Under the pieces are notes generated by a model. The model was not told where the DNA came from, did not search any database, and was given only the letters and a program-made list of their open reading frames with translations. Positions 50,613-63,326 of a stretch of DNA of 64,000 nucleotides are shown here, one piece after another. The stretch's first letter is position 1; each line of letters opens with the position of its first letter. Source of the stretch: a virus; the IMG/VR virus record IMGVR_UViG_3300020084_000003, positions 186,001 to 250,000 of that record; one strand, 5' to 3'. The position numbers and the translations under genes are program-made.

Positions 50613-53600
50613 TTAATTTGTTGGAAACTGAACTGTGAAACCAGAAACAGTTGGCGTGAATGTAGCATCACCTATAGGGGATAATGTTACTATATTTATA
50701 CCGTCAGGAATAGATTCTATTTGACTAGGTTCTGGCGGCGGCAATGCTATTGTGTGTGGGGCTGGCGACCCATCGACGCCAACTCCAAATTTAAAGTATG
50801 TCGCTGCTGGACGAGATAGCGCAGAGAATACACCGGCATAAATTGTTCCAGTGAAAGGTGCTGGATCGGTATAATCAATTTGCCATCCTGTAGGTTCAGG
50901 TGTTCCAACGTTCCACATTTTTGCGCGAATTCTCCCAGAAGTCCATCTTGCTCTAATAGCAACAGGTTGGTCAACCACAACATCTTGGTTCAAAGTGACA
51001 GATGCGGCTTCTGGATGAGTGCCGTTAGTAGTTCTACGACGCAAACGGAATATTTCAGTAGCAGGGTTTATATCCAAACGATACAATCCACCACCGCTAG
51101 ATACAGTATCAGTAGCAAAAATGAATTCCAATGAAGAACTGTTATTGTTTGAAGTTTGACCTTCTGAATAGAATTCAATATCTGTTGAACTTGACAATCC
51201 GGTATACAATACGCCAGCGTCACCACTAGCAGCACTAGTAACCTGTTGCAGAACTGTTCTACCATTCATTGTGCCAAATGTGAAGTTTGGCAGGTTGGTT
51301 GACAGATGCGCCCAAGGTGCAACTATAGGTCCAGCGGTATTCTCAGAGAAATTGGTGTAATACTGAGTTACTACTGGCTCTGGTTCTGGTTCTGGATCAG
51401 GTTCTACTACTACAGGTGTAAATCTTCTTATAGATAGACCGCTTAGATATGCATAAGTGCTACCAGTTTTTGGTCTAACAGTTAAAGTAATAACACCAGA
51501 AGAGTTTGCAACTACATCCATATTGACTTCAACTGGCGGAACAGTAGATGTGTTTAATTCAACTATCTGTCCAGCCGGTCCCACATATTCGCTGTATCTT
51601 GGCTCTGCAAGCTCACGACTTGCTACAATTCCCAATCTATAATTGGCATTAGGAACTGCGCCAGATATAGTCAATATCATGGTAACAGATTGTGAAACAT
51701 ATATATTCTCTCTAACAATTTCAGCAGAAAGAAGCTGACCATTATATGCAGGAAGTGATCCAATTACACCGTTCGCGTTAGTCATACGACCCGGATTTGT
51801 TGCGCCCAATGATGGGTTTCCAGTAAATGATGAAGTCATAGACATGCCAGATGATGCACCATCAATATATCTAATATTTGCTACTGTAGGAGTTTGTGTC
51901 TCGTTACCATAAGCATTATTATATACGTTAGCAGGCGCAGGAGGATGCTGTGAACCAGTGAAGTTTATTATCGCCAAAGATGTTGACTCTGGATCGACAA
52001 CTGGTGGAACATATACTCTTTCTTCCAATTCTACCGGCACTTGATCGTTTAGGACTTCTACGACTTTATCAAGTATCCATGTTTTAAATGATGTATATCC
52101 AGAAGCAGTCAAGTGGACATTATCAGAACTTAACCATGTGTCATGATCTTGCAAAACTTTACGATAAAAATCAAACTTAGGTCTTCCATAAGGCGCTATG
52201 GCATGAGGGAAGTTGGTTTGAATCCAAGGTTGGATTATATTTTCGTTATAGGGTTTTGTGCCACGGGATGGGTCTTGGAATGCCATACCATCATAATTTC
52301 TAAAAGTAAGGTTTGCTGGATAGTATCTATCGTCATCCCTTGCTGCGTTTAGAAGGTTTGAAAGGCGAGTATTGAATGTTGATTCTCCACCCGGATATGG
52401 TCTGTTATTTGTAACATCATTTCCGCCAAAGTGAGAAATAATCAAAGCATTAGGATGCGCTGCTCTTGCTGCGTTATAATACGTAGGAGCCGCTTCCAAT
52501 GTTGCACCACCGACTGCATGACCATAAACAGGAATTGATTGTCCATTATATTCAACTGTTGTGTTTGGAGTTGTCAAACTATTTCCAAACATTGAATTCA
52601 TTAAGCTTGCGCCTATGACTACGACTGAATCAATTTCAGCAGGAGTTGGTTCTACTGGTGTAGATGCTTGGCTACCAACCCAAATTCTGGCAGCTTCTCT
52701 TTCTGCATCACTTGGAATGGATGTTGACAAAACGTATCCAGAAACATCAATGATAATATCTTGTGCCCAAGACATTAAATACATTGAAGTGGAATTGTTC
52801 ATTGTTCCAGCAGCATTATTTTCAACTTCTAGAACGCCGTTCTTCCACATACGCAAGGTTGTTCCAAATCTTTCAACTTCATAGGTATCCCATTGATCGC
52901 GAGAACCATTTACAGTATGACTTGGCAAGCTTGAAGTAGTTGCTACGTTTCCGCTTGCTGCAATTTGTATAACTTCATATGGAGTAGGTTCAGTATAAAT
53001 TATGCTTATATGACCGTCAACGCCACCTGTAACTCTTGCTCTCCAACAGACATAGAATCCATCCATTGATATTCCACTAACTGAGTTTTGGAAACCAGTA
53101 AATCTTAGTGCATTATCAACTATTGTAGGGCTAGGACCATTTTTACTTGGACCATTATAGCCGTTTGCATTCCAGCTAATTAATGTATTTGCTGGAAGAC
53201 CATCAACTGGTTCAGTTTCAGCTATAGTTATAGTGTTTGTCACACTGGTTGCATTTGGAGAAATACCATTTGACCATGTTACAACTGCACTATATTCACC
53301 TTCGCCCATAATTGATTTATCAAGTGTCAAGCCATTTGCACCATCAATGTCTGTTCCATTATAACGCCATTGTTGAGTTGCAGTTGGTGTTGGAGTTCCA
53401 CTTGCTGCACCTATATTAAGTGTCAACATTCCGCTAACGGAGGTTGAACCAATAATTGTTGCTTGTGTTGTTACAACAGGTGCGGTATCGGCTGGTGGAG
53501 TTACAACTTCACCATATGTTGGTAGTAGATCACCAAATTCTTCGAAAGTATATGTTGGAGTAGCATTTTCGGTTCCACCCATACCAATTGATTCTTCTGA

Positions 53601-56600
53601 ATTTGCAATTTCCCATGCAACTCTTTTAAAGTATGCGTCCAATTCCGCAGACATTATAGAAGTTGGCGGTGAATAGGTTGAATTTCTTTGGTCTGATTGA
53701 TATAGACATGTGTGAACAAATACTGAAAGCGCATAAGAAGCTAGGTTTCCAGTATGAATATCATCAATGAAAAGTTGTCTATGATCGGTAATACCGGGAA
53801 CAAGGCCAGCTTGAATATCGTCATAAACACGTATCATCCACGCATGACCGGGGAATGTCCATACTCTCCAATTTGCAGGAAGATTTGGATACATTTGTTT
53901 CATTTTCCATGTAACATACTCGGCCATGAAGCGGAAACTTCTTCCGTATTCTACGCAACTACCTCTAAATCCGCCAAATTGGCTCCATTCTGCTTCGTTA
54001 TTTCCGCCAGCACCAATCCAGCCTTCTACGTTCGGCCAAATTGACCACAAAATAGTAGAAGCGCCGTTTGGACCCTTACCATTAAGATAAGAGTTTTGTG
54101 CATATCTTAGCAAATCTCTGCAAGAATCTGCCATCCAAGGTCCACCGACTCTAGATGGTGGACCACCCTCAGTAATCATCAATACATCAAACAATGAAAT
54201 ATCTCTACGAGGATCATATGGTTCCGTTGGATTTTCCCAACGGAACCACATCGGAGAACCGGGTATTGTTGCTTTAGTGTGGTTTTCTGGTGTCCATTGG
54301 TAGGTATCAGGGAATTCGCCAATGTAAACATTTCTCATGTTACCCGGCCAACCATCTATTGAAGAGTTTACATAAGCATCGGTTAAGCTATGTCCGCTAT
54401 GAATATGTAAAGTATTCGCAGTAGATGCAGTTCTAAGATTTTCTGAACCACCACCTGTATCGCCGCCGCCAGTGTCACCACCACCGGGATTATTTGGAGC
54501 AACCCATGTATCACCTTCCATCCAACCAATGAAATCTCTGCCCTCATTTGGACCTTCATTTTGGTTATTATAGTTAATAATTGCGGTATAGCGAGGGTTA
54601 TAATCGCCAGCATAGCGCATGGCACCCCAGAAACCATGACGACCGGGCGCAGCGCATTCAACGAATACGTTAAATAGTAATCCACCTATATCGTAATATC
54701 TGGTGATAATGTTAGTATACAATTCGCCCATTTGTGAGCTATAGTGGAATCTAGCATAAAAATCTAGTAATGTTGGATCAGCATCTAGTGCAGGGTGATG
54801 AACCACAATATGGCTTCCACCTTCATACATTATCAAATCAAGACCAGCAGCAGTTGCTTCTGTTTTATGATATTGTATAGTTGCTATAACGTTATCAATT
54901 GAACCGTTAGCGCCTGATGGAATATGGCGACCGTCAAGCATTTGATCGCGCATACGATTGAATGCTTCGGTATCACCCAAAGAACGCCATTCTTGAACAA
55001 TTGGTATATTTTCTTCTCTTCCAAGGCCACCGTCAAAGTATCCTGTTACCGCATATCCGTGGCAGTAATTCTTAGGTGCCTGACGACCCTCTTGCATACC
55101 AACCCAACGTGGAGAATTCAAGCTGCCCCATTCTAGACCCATCCATCCAGTATGAACGGCCATGACGTTATAATGACGATTAGTAGTTCCAGCATAAACA
55201 GCATTAATAAGCATTGACATTTCTGCCACTCTACCGCCATAAAACTGCATATATCCATCACCGCCAGCACTATCAGGCCACAATTCAGTAGCTTGTGCCA
55301 ATGCATAATGAGCTTGTGAAAACTGCCAGTTCCAGACTTCGTTTGAATATTCGTAGTGCGCTTTAAGCTTTGGATTTAGATTGTTTCTTACATATGTTGC
55401 AAAATTTGTTATATATTCGTCAGTTGCCATATGAGGGAAACAGAACCAAGGATCAGAACCAATGGTATTTGCCAATCTAACCATAATTTCCAATGGAACG
55501 CCACCAGCTTTGCTATAAGTGCAATGTGAAGGTAGAGTGCGCTCTGACCAATTAGAAATAATAGAATTGTTTGTGTCCATCCAATCCATGAAACGAACAA
55601 CACGCATATTATTTATTGCATCCAACCAAACCGGTCTGAATATTTCACCGGAATTGAATATGCCCAAATGTTCGGTTTTAACACAAGTTATATTTTTGAT
55701 AGGATTTGTTTCAACAATTGAAGTAATGTCAACAGAAACCAAACCTTGACCCGGAACGAAATCAAATTCTATCCAGTTTGTTCCATTAGTTCTAGATGAA
55801 ACTCTACCATTTACAGCTATAGTCCCTGCACCTGTCCATGACAAGCGGTATCTACCAGCCATTGTAACATCATCTTCTTGTAAATCTACCAATATTAATG
55901 CGCTAAGTGAACTACAATCACTCGGCATAGCAATAGGCCAGCCATTTTCATCTAGATAACCATTTGCTCTTAGATTTGAGTTGGTTCTTTGTGTCCATTC
56001 GGTTGCAGAACGACCTTCCCAATTTCTGCTAGTTTTCATAACATCCAAAAATGGTTGGTTTGAACCCCAATCTGCTATACCATTTAGACCCATAGCCAAT
56101 GGTGGGTTTGTTCTAGCTGTAATTGTTCCGGTTGAACCTGTTGGTGCAGCAGTAATAGTTACAGAAGTAGGATTGGTAACACCATTAGATAGTGTTATTA
56201 CACAAGATGGAACAGCATTTTCGCCTTCCGGTCTTACGAAAGTTGAACTAATTTGTCCTGCTACTGCAACGCCGTCAATAAACCACTGGTATGAAACCAC
56301 TGGAATCGGTTTGCCCAAAAATGAACCTTGTGAACAAAATAGAGTATCGCCCGGCAAATTGCCGCCACTAATTGTAGGTTGAACCAAGAATGAAGGTTGA
56401 ACATTTCTTGCAATAGTTTTTAAATTAATTCCACCCGCAGTGAATGTTGACACTTGATGCCAATCCGCAGGAATTGGATCATTTTCATTTATCAAAATCA
56501 TTGTATTTTCAGGCAAATCGGCTGGACCGCCTTCGCTATTTCCGCTTGGACCTTGTGGGCCTACCGGACCTTGAATACCCTGTGGACCTACCGGACCAAT

Positions 56601-57275
56601 TGGGCCTGCTGGACCTTGGATACCTTGTGGTCCAGTATTTCCAGTTAAACCAATTGGGCCTTGTGGTCCTTGTGGGCCAACCGGTCCCTCTGGACCTTGT
56701 TCGCCTCTAATGCCCTGTGGGCCTGTGTTTCCAGTTAAACCAATTGGCCCTTGTGGACCCATTGGACCCTCTATACCATCTGCCCCTGCTGGACCTTGGA
56801 TACCTTGTGGACCTGTGTTTCCAGTTAAACCTATTGGGCCTTGTGGTCCTATTGGACCGGCTGGACCTGACGGGCCTGCGATACTTCCACCACTTACATA
56901 TTCCTGACCATCATAGAACCACAAATTAGTTCCTACAATGTAAGTGTCGCCTATTTCTGGTTCTGGATCAAGAGGAAGCTCTGATACACTTTCAAATAAA
57001 CCAAGTATTGTAGAATTGCTTCTAGTTTTTCTTCTTGAAAATTCATCAAAATTTACTTCTGCTTCTACGCCTTCCTCATATGTTCTTAAACGAACATCCA
57101 TGTTCGCAGGAATAACGGTAACGAATCCAGAACGAATTCTAGAATTAGTCTTAACCGATGAGCCACTAGGAGAAAATTCTACTAATACAACATCCCCGGA
57201 GGATACATTGAATATAGTAGAACCTGTGGTTTTAATTACTTGTGACCACTGATTGTTTACCGTTATTAACGCCAT
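50613..57275 (-). CDS. giant multi-domain fibre: collagen stalk, glycosidase-like and SGNH domains
   Basis: 2220 residues. Residues 1-130: attachment module shared with 57296-58420 and 59265-63296. About 130-245: collagen-like Gly-X-Y stalk. About 390-930: large enzyme-like domain ([30 protein letters not shown]), most like a TIM-barrel glycosidase. About 950-1200: SGNH-like domain ([17 protein letters not shown]). Ig-like domain near 1250-1330, lectin-type domain near 1340-1520. About 1550-1740: second SGNH domain ([19 protein letters not shown]). Two C-terminal beta-sandwiches and an end domain follow. A multi-enzyme capsule- or exopolysaccharide-attacking fibre is the likely reading. Confidence 0.85.
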   Translation of the reverse strand: MALITVNNQWSQVIKTTGSTIFNVSSGDVVLVEFSPSGSSVKTNSRIRSGFVTVIPANMDVRLRTYEEGVEAEVNFDEFSRRKTRSNSTILGLFESVSELPLDPEPEIGDTYIVGTNLWFYDGQEYVSGGSIAGPSGPAGPIGPQGPIGLTGNTGPQGIQGPAGADGIEGPMGPQGPIGLTGNTGPQGIRGEQGPEGPVGPQGPQGPIGLTGNTGPQGIQGPAGPIGPVGPQGIQGPVGPQGPSGNSEGGPADLPENTMILINENDPIPADWHQVSTFTAGGINLKTIARNVQPSFLVQPTISGGNLPGDTLFCSQGSFLGKPIPVVSYQWFIDGVAVAGQISSTFVRPEGENAVPSCVITLSNGVTNPTSVTITAAPTGSTGTITARTNPPLAMGLNGIADWGSNQPFLDVMKTSRNWEGRSATEWTQRTNSNLRANGYLDENGWPIAMPSDCSSLSALILVDLQEDDVTMAGRYRLSWTGAGTIAVNGRVSSRTNGTNWIEFDFVPGQGLVSVDITSIVETNPIKNITCVKTEHLGIFNSGEIFRPVWLDAINNMRVVRFMDWMDTNNSIISNWSERTLPSHCTYSKAGGVPLEIMVRLANTIGSDPWFCFPHMATDEYITNFATYVRNNLNPKLKAHYEYSNEVWNWQFSQAHYALAQATELWPDSAGGDGYMQFYGGRVAEMSMLINAVYAGTTNRHYNVMAVHTGWMGLEWGSLNSPRWVGMQEGRQAPKNYCHGYAVTGYFDGGLGREENIPIVQEWRSLGDTEAFNRMRDQMLDGRHIPSGANGSIDNVIATIQYHKTEATAAGLDLIMYEGGSHIVVHHPALDADPTLLDFYARFHYSSQMGELYTNIITRYYDIGGLLFNVFVECAAPGRHGFWGAMRYAGDYNPRYTAIINYNNQNEGPNEGRDFIGWMEGDTWVAPNNPGGGDTGGGDTGGGSENLRTASTANTLHIHSGHSLTDAYVNSSIDGWPGNMRNVYIGEFPDTYQWTPENHTKATIPGSPMWFRWENPTEPYDPRRDISLFDVLMITEGGPPSRVGGPWMADSCRDLLRYAQNSYLNGKGPNGASTILWSIWPNVEGWIGAGGNNEAEWSQFGGFRGSCVEYGRSFRFMAEYVTWKMKQMYPNLPANWRVWTFPGHAWMIRVYDDIQAGLVPGITDHRQLFIDDIHTGNLASYALSVFVHTCLYQSDQRNSTYSPPTSIMSAELDAYFKRVAWEIANSEESIGMGGTENATPTYTFEEFGDLLPTYGEVVTPPADTAPVVTTQATIIGSTSVSGMLTLNIGAASGTPTPTATQQWRYNGTDIDGANGLTLDKSIMGEGEYSAVVTWSNGISPNATSVTNTITIAETEPVDGLPANTLISWNANGYNGPSKNGPSPTIVDNALRFTGFQNSVSGISMDGFYVCWRARVTGGVDGHISIIYTEPTPYEVIQIAASGNVATTSSLPSHTVNGSRDQWDTYEVERFGTTLRMWKNGVLEVENNAAGTMNNSTSMYLMSWAQDIIIDVSGYVLSTSIPSDAEREAARIWVGSQASTPVEPTPAEIDSVVVIGASLMNSMFGNSLTTPNTTVEYNGQSIPVYGHAVGGATLEAAPTYYNAARAAHPNALIISHFGGNDVTNNRPYPGGESTFNTRLSNLLNAARDDDRYYPANLTFRNYDGMAFQDPSRGTKPYNENIIQPWIQTNFPHAIAPYGRPKFDFYRKVLQDHDTWLSSDNVHLTASGYTSFKTWILDKVVEVLNDQVPVELEERVYVPPVVDPESTSLAIINFTGSQHPPAPANVYNNAYGNETQTPTVANIRYIDGASSGMSMTSSFTGNPSLGATNPGRMTNANGVIGSLPAYNGQLLSAEIVRENIYVSQSVTMILTISGAVPNANYRLGIVASRELAEPRYSEYVGPAGQIVELNTSTVPPVEVNMDVVANSSGVITLTVRPKTGSTYAYLSGLSIRRFTPVVVEPDPEPEPEPVVTQYYTNFSENTAGPIVAPWAHLSTNLPNFTFGTMNGRTVLQQVTSAASGDAGVLYTGLSSSTDIEFYSEGQTSNNNSSSLEFIFATDTVSSGGGLYRLDINPATEIFRLRRRTTNGTHPEAASVTLNQDVVVDQPVAIRARWTSGRIRAKMWNVGTPEPTGWQIDYTDPAPFTGTIYAGVFSALSRPAATYFKFGVGVDGSPAPHTIALPPPEPSQIESIPDGINIVTLSPIGDATFTPTVSGFTVQFPTN
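50693..50700 (-). promoter_or_regulatory. possible late octamer ahead of GH16 gene
   Basis: TATAAATA inside the 3' end of the giant fibre gene, 94 bases before the GH16 start. Further away than the other late sites, so less sure. Confidence 0.42.
56540..56885 (-). repeat. collagen-coding repeats in the giant fibre gene
   Basis: About 38 Gly-X-Y triplets coded by near-identical 9- to 36-base units; the unit [17 protein letters not shown] occurs three times. The DNA closely matches parts of the repeats in the gene at 59265-63296. Confidence 0.9.
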
Positions 57276-57295
57276 ATCTTGCCTCTTAAATCAAA

Positions 57296-58420
57296 TTATA
57301 CTTGTGGTCTTCTTAGACCCGCAGCCAACAATGGAAATGCCCCTGAATTTCTAAAAAATTCAGATGGGTATGTTGAAGGCCATGTTCTTTCTGTCCCTGC
57401 CGCACCTGTAATTGCACCAGCTTGTGTCATAAGAACTCCCGGTGGACTTCCAGTATTTAGAGGTTGACCCAAATCAACACCAATTTCTGCTGATGCCATA
57501 TGAGATACGCCTGTGGTTTGCCATTGGAAACCACCTGATGGTATATTCAAAGAAAATCCTAGCCATACTTTATCACTGTGTTGATTGTGCAAAATAGGAG
57601 TTGCCAAATCTACTGCGCCAGAGTTTGTGTTAACAACTGGTGTTTGAACTTTAACCAAAAGTTGTCCCGGCAATCCATTTGAGTTACTATCATAAATTCC
57701 CATTTCTATTATGGCACCGGCTGTGATTGATCCTTGAATGCCCATGAATAAGCTGACAATATCATATCCTTCACAATACAAAGGTCTTACTTTAACTCTA
57801 TCTCCATGCCCTTCTGTAGTTGCTGAACCGTTACTCCATGCAGACCAATGGGATTGATGCCTATCAATGCTTGGATATGGTCTTACATATGGTTTGATTT
57901 TGTAAGTATCAAACATTTTGTTGCTACTTGTTGGCTGAGAAACTGAAATGTCTCCTGAACCCAAGATTGATTGACCATTTATTGTTTTAAATTCAGTCTC
58001 GCCGGGTCTACCTTGAATACCTCTGATATTTCCGCCGTTTACATATTCTGTGCCATTATAGAACCAAAGATCACTTCCTACTATGTATGTATCTCCCAAC
58101 TGTGGAGTTGGGGTTGTAGGCAAATCATCTGTAGAAACAAAAGAGCCTAGAATTGCAGTGCTGTGTCTGTTCTTTTCTCTAGTGAACTCATCCATAAATA
58201 CATCGACTGTATAGCTTGGAGTAGTAGTTCTAAGTTGAAAATACATATTGCCCGGCAAAATGGTAGAAAAACCTGCCAGAATTCTTGATTCGTTTGAAAA
58301 TTCATCTGCAACAGTAGAAAATCTTATCGAAATATGCTCACCAGAAGGAACATTAATTAATGTTGAACCTGTGGTTTTAATAACAGGTGTCCAACTATTA
58401 CTTACATTTAACAATGGCAT
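57296..58420 (-). CDS. fibre protein with the shared attachment module
   Basis: 374 residues. Residues 1-135 are paralogous to the N-termini of the giant and the collagen fibres ([38 protein letters not shown]). A short Gly-X-Y remnant (GIQGRPGE) leads to a C-terminal beta domain of about 200 residues (VRPLYCEGYDIVSLFMG; EMGIYDSNSNGLPGQLL), probably receptor- or sugar-binding. No catalytic motif. AGAGGT site, late octamer 37 bases upstream. Confidence 0.8.
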   Translation of the reverse strand: MPLLNVSNSWTPVIKTTGSTLINVPSGEHISIRFSTVADEFSNESRILAGFSTILPGNMYFQLRTTTPSYTVDVFMDEFTREKNRHSTAILGSFVSTDDLPTTPTPQLGDTYIVGSDLWFYNGTEYVNGGNIRGIQGRPGETEFKTINGQSILGSGDISVSQPTSSNKMFDTYKIKPYVRPYPSIDRHQSHWSAWSNGSATTEGHGDRVKVRPLYCEGYDIVSLFMGIQGSITAGAIIEMGIYDSNSNGLPGQLLVKVQTPVVNTNSGAVDLATPILHNQHSDKVWLGFSLNIPSGGFQWQTTGVSHMASAEIGVDLGQPLNTGSPPGVLMTQAGAITGAAGTERTWPSTYPSEFFRNSGAFPLLAAGLRRPQV

Positions 58421-58456
58421 CTATTCTGACCTCTTACACTTTGATTGTTATAACGT

Positions 58457-58464
58457 TATTTATA
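58457..58464 (-). promoter_or_regulatory. T4-type late octamer for 57296-58420 fibre
   Basis: TATAAATA, 37 bases ahead of the ATG at 58420, overlapping the last codons of the lectin-like gene upstream. Confidence 0.7.
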
Positions 58465-59251
58465 TGTCGTTAAGCCAGTTATTCACAACTATATTCTCTC
58501 CTTCGATATAAGATATAGCAGGTTTAAATGCTGCTCTGTAAACATCGAAGCTTCCGCCAGTTGCAGTAGTTCTTCCCATTGTAAACGCAGAGGTAGCAAT
58601 GTTCGCGCCTCTTGTTAGATTGAAGTTGACCCTTTGACCATCAACTTCACAAAAACAGTCTACTGTAACATCTTGACCACCAGAAGGGGTGTTGATTATA
58701 AGATTTCTAATAAATCCATCGTTAACCGAAACCGCTGGCGTAAAGCTTCCACTGCTACCTTGTTGAACTTCAAATGAAATAGAACCACTCGCGTTTTGAA
58801 CATAACCAAATCTTCTATTTCCACCAATTCCGTTGTGTCTCCCCCAAATTTGACCACCAGTTCCAGCAGCATGTCTTATTTTCATAGCTTTTACTATGCT
58901 AGAATATGCTGTAAATGATGCCACACATCTTAAAAATACGTTTGTCTCCATAAACGAAACATATCTTTTTCCGTTATTATCTACTCTTAAAGTCGGGACG
59001 GGGTGTGCAGGATCGCGAACCAAATCCCAAGCATTAGAACCTTGAGATTTCCAGCAATGAACAGGGCCATTAATTACAGCAGGAATAGTGCCTGCGTCAT
59101 CCGAGAAAACATCAACATTTGCGTCATACCATATGTAATCAGCAGGCAGACGTTTAGGCATGGGCCATACAAAGCCCATGCCTTTCATTTGTAAAACTTG
59201 ATTGTTACCATATTTTATTTGAACGGCATTAACTAAATCTAACTTTGGCAT
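58460..59251 (-). CDS. lectin-like fibre or tail protein
   Basis: 263 residues. A short N-terminal module (LDLVNAVQIKYGNNQVLQMK) typical of phage attachment ends is followed by a concanavalin/LamG-type beta-sandwich (about 35-263; IWYDANVDVFSDDAGT, TLRVDNNGKRYVSF). No catalytic residues seen. AGGA site. Sits between the collagen fibre and the other fibres; a receptor-binding or decoration role is inferred. Confidence 0.72.
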   Translation of the reverse strand: MPKLDLVNAVQIKYGNNQVLQMKGMGFVWPMPKRLPADYIWYDANVDVFSDDAGTIPAVINGPVHCWKSQGSNAWDLVRDPAHPVPTLRVDNNGKRYVSFMETNVFLRCVASFTAYSSIVKAMKIRHAAGTGGQIWGRHNGIGGNRRFGYVQNASGSISFEVQQGSSGSFTPAVSVNDGFIRNLIINTPSGGQDVTVDCFCEVDGQRVNFNLTRGANIATSAFTMGRTTATGGSFDVYRAAFKPAISYIEGENIVVNNWLNDI

Positions 59252-59264
59252 AATAAATCCTAAT

Positions 59265-62200
59265 TTAAGCTATTCTTACTACTAATTCGAATGGACCCGG
59301 ATTAGAAGCATCAAATGCGGCTTGAGTATTAACTGTGGTTATTATTATAGATTGCCCCGCTGGACCGGTGTTTCCAACTGGACCTTGCGGGCCAGTGTTA
59401 CCTACCGGACCTTGAATACCTTGTGGTCCAGTATTTCCTTGCGGCCCTTGTGGACCTTGGATGCCCTGTGGGCCGGTGTTGCCAACTCGACCTTGAGGGC
59501 CTATCGGACCACGTTCGCCTACTGGTGAAAACGCAAGAATATCCCAATTAGTTGAAATATTTTCAAATGGTGAAGAATTTCCATCTGTTTGTGAAATCCA
59601 AACAAAAGATGCAACTGATCCGTTAAGAGGATCGCCATCACCATCTAGTATTTGGTAAACACCATCTCCTTCTGTATAAACAGAATTTGGATTCCACAAT
59701 CCTCTCCAATTTAAACCGGTTCCTACATCACCTTTTGGACCAACTGGACCTTGTGAGCCTTGCGGACCTATCGGGCCTTGTGGACCCTCTGGGCCTGTTG
59801 GGCCTACTGGACCAATATCACCTTGTGGACCTTGTTCGCCCACTGGTGAAAATACAAGAATGTCCCAATCAATACCCATGTTTTCAAAAGGATTGCTATT
59901 GCCGGGTTCTTCTGGTAGCCAGATATAAGATATAACTGAACCATTCAACGGTGAACCAGAACTTATATTTATTGTTTGATATACAACATCGTTTTTATTA
60001 TATATCTCACTAGATAGCCATTCACCCTTCCATTCAATTCCAACTTCACCTTGTGGGCCTACTGGACCTTGCGGGCCAATCGGGCCTTGTGGTCCCGCAA
60101 CACCTTGCGGTCCAGTATTTCCTTGTGGACCCTGAACACCTTGTGGTCCTGTTGGACCTGTCGGGCCAACATCACCAACATCACCTTTTTCGCCTCTTTG
60201 GCCTTGGACACCTTGGATACCTTGTGGGCCTTGTGGTCCAGCAGGGCCAACCGGACCTGTATCGCCAATGTCACCCTTTTCGCCTCTTGGGCCTTGTGGT
60301 CCAGTTTCTCCAACTAAACCTTGTGGTCCGGTTTCACCTTGTGGTCCAGTAAGTCCAATTGGACCTTGAGGGCCGGTTTCGCCTTGTGGACCTTGGATAC
60401 CTTGTGGACCTGTGTTACCGACCGGACCTTGAGGGCCAACCGGACCCTCTGGACCTTGGACGCCTTGTGGACCTGTGTTACCTGTCGGACCTACTGGACC
60501 TTGAATACCTTGTGGTCCAGTATTTCCAGTTAAACCTATTGGACCTTGGATACCTTGTGGACCTGTGTTACCAACTGGACCTTGAATACCCTGAATACCT
60601 TGTGGTCCGGTATTTCCGACCGGGCCTTGTGGACCTTGGATACCTTGTGGACCAGTGTTGCCAACCGGACCTTGCGGGCCAGCTATACCTTGTGGACCAG
60701 TGTTACCGACCGGACCTTGAGGACCAGTTGGGCCTTGTGGCCCCTGTGGACCTTGGATACCTTGGATACCATTTTCTCCCTGAATACCTTGCGGCCCTTG
60801 TGGGCCAACTGGACCTTGCGGACCTACTGGACCCGCTGGACCTTGTTCACCCACTGGTGAAAATACAAGAATATCCCAATTTACGGAAATATTTTCAGAT
60901 GGTATGGAGTTTCCAGATGTATTTGCAGTCCAAACAAAAGATGCAACAGAACCATTTAGAGCATTATTGCTTGAGCTTAATATTTGATAAACAGCGTCAT
61001 CTTTTTCATATACAGAATTAGAACTCCACAATCCTCTCCAATTTATACCTTTAGGACCAACTGGACCAATAGGGCCAACTAAACCACGCGGGCCAACTGG
61101 ACCTTGCGGACCTTGAATGTTTCCAACGTTATTCCATGAATCATCATTAATTGAGTAAACCCACAAGTTTCCGTCAATTATGTATGAATCTCCATTTTCA
61201 GATGTTAATGGCAGATCATCTTCTGATTCGAGCGCACCAATAATATTTACGCCGGTTCCATCGTCACCTTTTTCGCCAATATCACCTTTTGGACCAACCG
61301 GACCTTGCGGACCTACTGGACCTTGAATACCTTGTGGACCTGTGTTACCTGTCGGGCCAACTGGACCTTGAATGCCTTGTGGTCCGGTGTTGCCTTGTGG
61401 CCCTTGTGGTCCTATCGGGCCACGCTCACCTGTTGGACCTTGCGGCCCTTCCGGTCCCTGAATACCTTGTGGGCCAGTATTTCCAACCGGTCCTTGAGGG
61501 CCAGTTTCACCTTGTGGTCCGGTGTTGCCTTGTGGCCCTTGTGGACCGGTATTACCAACTGGACCTTGCGGACCTTGAATACCCTGAATACCTTGTGGAC
61601 CGGTGTTACCGGTTGGACCTGTAGCGCCTCTATTTGCCAAAATAGACCATGTAGAGGTAGTAGTTGGAACAACGTTAATTGCAGTATTTACTATTAAGAT
61701 ATAAGAAGTATTTGAAGAGTAAACAACATCATTTCTTGAATATGTTGCAGCAGCGTTATAGTTTCCTCTCCAAGTTATACCAACTGGACCGGTATTACCA
61801 ACTGGACCTTGCGGACCTGTGTCACCGACCGGGCCTTGTGGTCCGGTTTCACCCTGAATACCTTGCGGTCCAGTATTTCCAGTTAAACCTTGAATACCCT
61901 GCGGGCCTTGAATACCTTGTGGGCCTGTGTTACCAATATCGCCTTTTGGACCAACCGGACCTTGCGGACCTACTGGACCTTGAATACCTTGCGGTCCAGT
62001 ATTTCCAGTTAAACCTTGTGGGCCTTGTGGTCCGGTTTCGCCTCTCTCGCCTCTTTGACCTTGCGGACCTGTTGGACCTACCGGGCCTTGTGGACCTTGG
62101 ATACCTTGTGGACCTTCATCACCCACATCACCTTTTGGTCCAACTGGACCAATTGGACCTTGAATACCTTGTGGGCCAGTATTTCCAGTTAAACCTTGGA

Positions 62201-63296
62201 TACCTTGTGGGCCTTGTGGACCGGTATTGCCAACTGGACCCTGCGGACCAACTGGACCTTGTTCGCCTTGCGAACCTCTGTTTGCAAGAATTGACCATGT
62301 AGATGTAGTTGTTGGATTTATATTGACAGCATTGTTTGATATTAAAATATATGATGTATTTGAATAATAAACAACATCATTTCTAACATATGTAGCTGAC
62401 GTGTTATAGCTTCCCCTCCAAGTTATACCTTGTGGGCCTACTATACCTTGAATACCTTGTGGCCCTTGTGGACCGGTATTACCAACTGGACCTTGCGGAC
62501 CTGTGGCACCCTGCGGTCCAACTGGACCTTGCGGACCTATTGGACCAACTGGACCTTGAATGCCTTGTGGACCGGTGTTTCCAGTTAAACCTATTGGGCC
62601 TTGTGGTCCTATTGGACCTACCGGGCCACGCTCACCTGTTGGTCCTAATGGGCCTTGTGGTCCTATTGGACCCTCTGGGCCTATTGGACCTTGCGGACCA
62701 ACATCACCAGTATCACCTTTAATTTTACCAATATTTTCCCAATTGCCTGAACCTTGGCTAAACCACAAATCTCCATTAATAATATAACAGTCGCCTCTAG
62801 GAGCGTTTACTGGCAATAATGTTGGATTGTCTACAGTTCCTCTAATGTTAACACCGGTTCCTCTTGGACCTTGCGGACCTGCTGGACCACGATCACCTTT
62901 CAGAGAACCACCATCAACAAATTCCAAACCATTATAATACCATAGATGCTCATCTATGATATACGCATCGCCTATCTCGGCAACTTCTGGCAAATTTATT
63001 ACGCTTCCAAGATTACCTTTTATTAAGGTTCCTCTTGAAGTAATGTCGTTATTAAATTCTTTTATGAATATACGTGCGGTTTTATTTGCTGTTGCTACGG
63101 CTCTAAAGCGGACTGTAGTATTAGCTGGTATTGTTCCAATAAAACCCGGTCTAAGCAAAGCACCATTATTGTATGTTTCTGGTGCTTCAACCCCAAAACT
63201 CATTAAAACCGGTGCGCCTGTCTTTATGCTGACAAGCGACAAACCGGTTGTTACTATTGGTTCTGACCATGTGTTTCTAACTACCAAATCTGTCAT
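59265..63296 (-). CDS. collagen-like tail fibre with five inserted sandwich modules
   Basis: 1343 residues. Residues 1-145: shared attachment module ([20 protein letters not shown]) and a second YIINGDLWF-type unit. The rest is mostly Gly-X-Y collagen-like sequence, with at least five non-collagen modules: two of one type ([38 protein letters not shown]) and three of another ([56 protein letters not shown]), both like carbohydrate-binding W-x-G-x-W/Y folds. A short unique C-terminus ([18 protein letters not shown]) ends it. It should form a long trimeric rod. GAGGG site, late octamer 31 bases upstream. Confidence 0.9.
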   Translation of the reverse strand: MTDLVVRNTWSEPIVTTGLSLVSIKTGAPVLMSFGVEAPETYNNGALLRPGFIGTIPANTTVRFRAVATANKTARIFIKEFNNDITSRGTLIKGNLGSVINLPEVAEIGDAYIIDEHLWYYNGLEFVDGGSLKGDRGPAGPQGPRGTGVNIRGTVDNPTLLPVNAPRGDCYIINGDLWFSQGSGNWENIGKIKGDTGDVGPQGPIGPEGPIGPQGPLGPTGERGPVGPIGPQGPIGLTGNTGPQGIQGPVGPIGPQGPVGPQGATGPQGPVGNTGPQGPQGIQGIVGPQGITWRGSYNTSATYVRNDVVYYSNTSYILISNNAVNINPTTTSTWSILANRGSQGEQGPVGPQGPVGNTGPQGPQGIQGLTGNTGPQGIQGPIGPVGPKGDVGDEGPQGIQGPQGPVGPTGPQGQRGERGETGPQGPQGLTGNTGPQGIQGPVGPQGPVGPKGDIGNTGPQGIQGPQGIQGLTGNTGPQGIQGETGPQGPVGDTGPQGPVGNTGPVGITWRGNYNAAATYSRNDVVYSSNTSYILIVNTAINVVPTTTSTWSILANRGATGPTGNTGPQGIQGIQGPQGPVGNTGPQGPQGNTGPQGETGPQGPVGNTGPQGIQGPEGPQGPTGERGPIGPQGPQGNTGPQGIQGPVGPTGNTGPQGIQGPVGPQGPVGPKGDIGEKGDDGTGVNIIGALESEDDLPLTSENGDSYIIDGNLWVYSINDDSWNNVGNIQGPQGPVGPRGLVGPIGPVGPKGINWRGLWSSNSVYEKDDAVYQILSSSNNALNGSVASFVWTANTSGNSIPSENISVNWDILVFSPVGEQGPAGPVGPQGPVGPQGPQGIQGENGIQGIQGPQGPQGPTGPQGPVGNTGPQGIAGPQGPVGNTGPQGIQGPQGPVGNTGPQGIQGIQGPVGNTGPQGIQGPIGLTGNTGPQGIQGPVGPTGNTGPQGVQGPEGPVGPQGPVGNTGPQGIQGPQGETGPQGPIGLTGPQGETGPQGLVGETGPQGPRGEKGDIGDTGPVGPAGPQGPQGIQGVQGQRGEKGDVGDVGPTGPTGPQGVQGPQGNTGPQGVAGPQGPIGPQGPVGPQGEVGIEWKGEWLSSEIYNKNDVVYQTINISSGSPLNGSVISYIWLPEEPGNSNPFENMGIDWDILVFSPVGEQGPQGDIGPVGPTGPEGPQGPIGPQGSQGPVGPKGDVGTGLNWRGLWNPNSVYTEGDGVYQILDGDGDPLNGSVASFVWISQTDGNSSPFENISTNWDILAFSPVGERGPIGPQGRVGNTGPQGIQGPQGPQGNTGPQGIQGPVGNTGPQGPVGNTGPAGQSIIITTVNTQAAFDASNPGPFELVVRIA
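59350..62900 (-). repeat. collagen-coding tandem repeats
   Basis: Blocks of degenerate 9-base (three-codon) units, often in 36-base higher-order units coding [12 protein letters not shown]-like peptides. Interrupted by the five sandwich modules. The antisense strand shows Pro/Leu-rich open frames that are only reflections of these repeats. Confidence 0.9.
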
Positions 63297-63326
63297 AACA
63301 GCCCTCTTATAAAATAAACATAGTGT

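Noticed and set aside
56444-62787. Pro/Gly/Leu-rich open frames on the plus strand
   Set aside because: These are reverse reflections of the collagen-coding repeats, not genes.
59350-62900. CRISPR-like regular repeats
   Set aside because: Units are multiples of three codons within one open frame and code for Gly-X-Y; there are no unique spacers of constant length.
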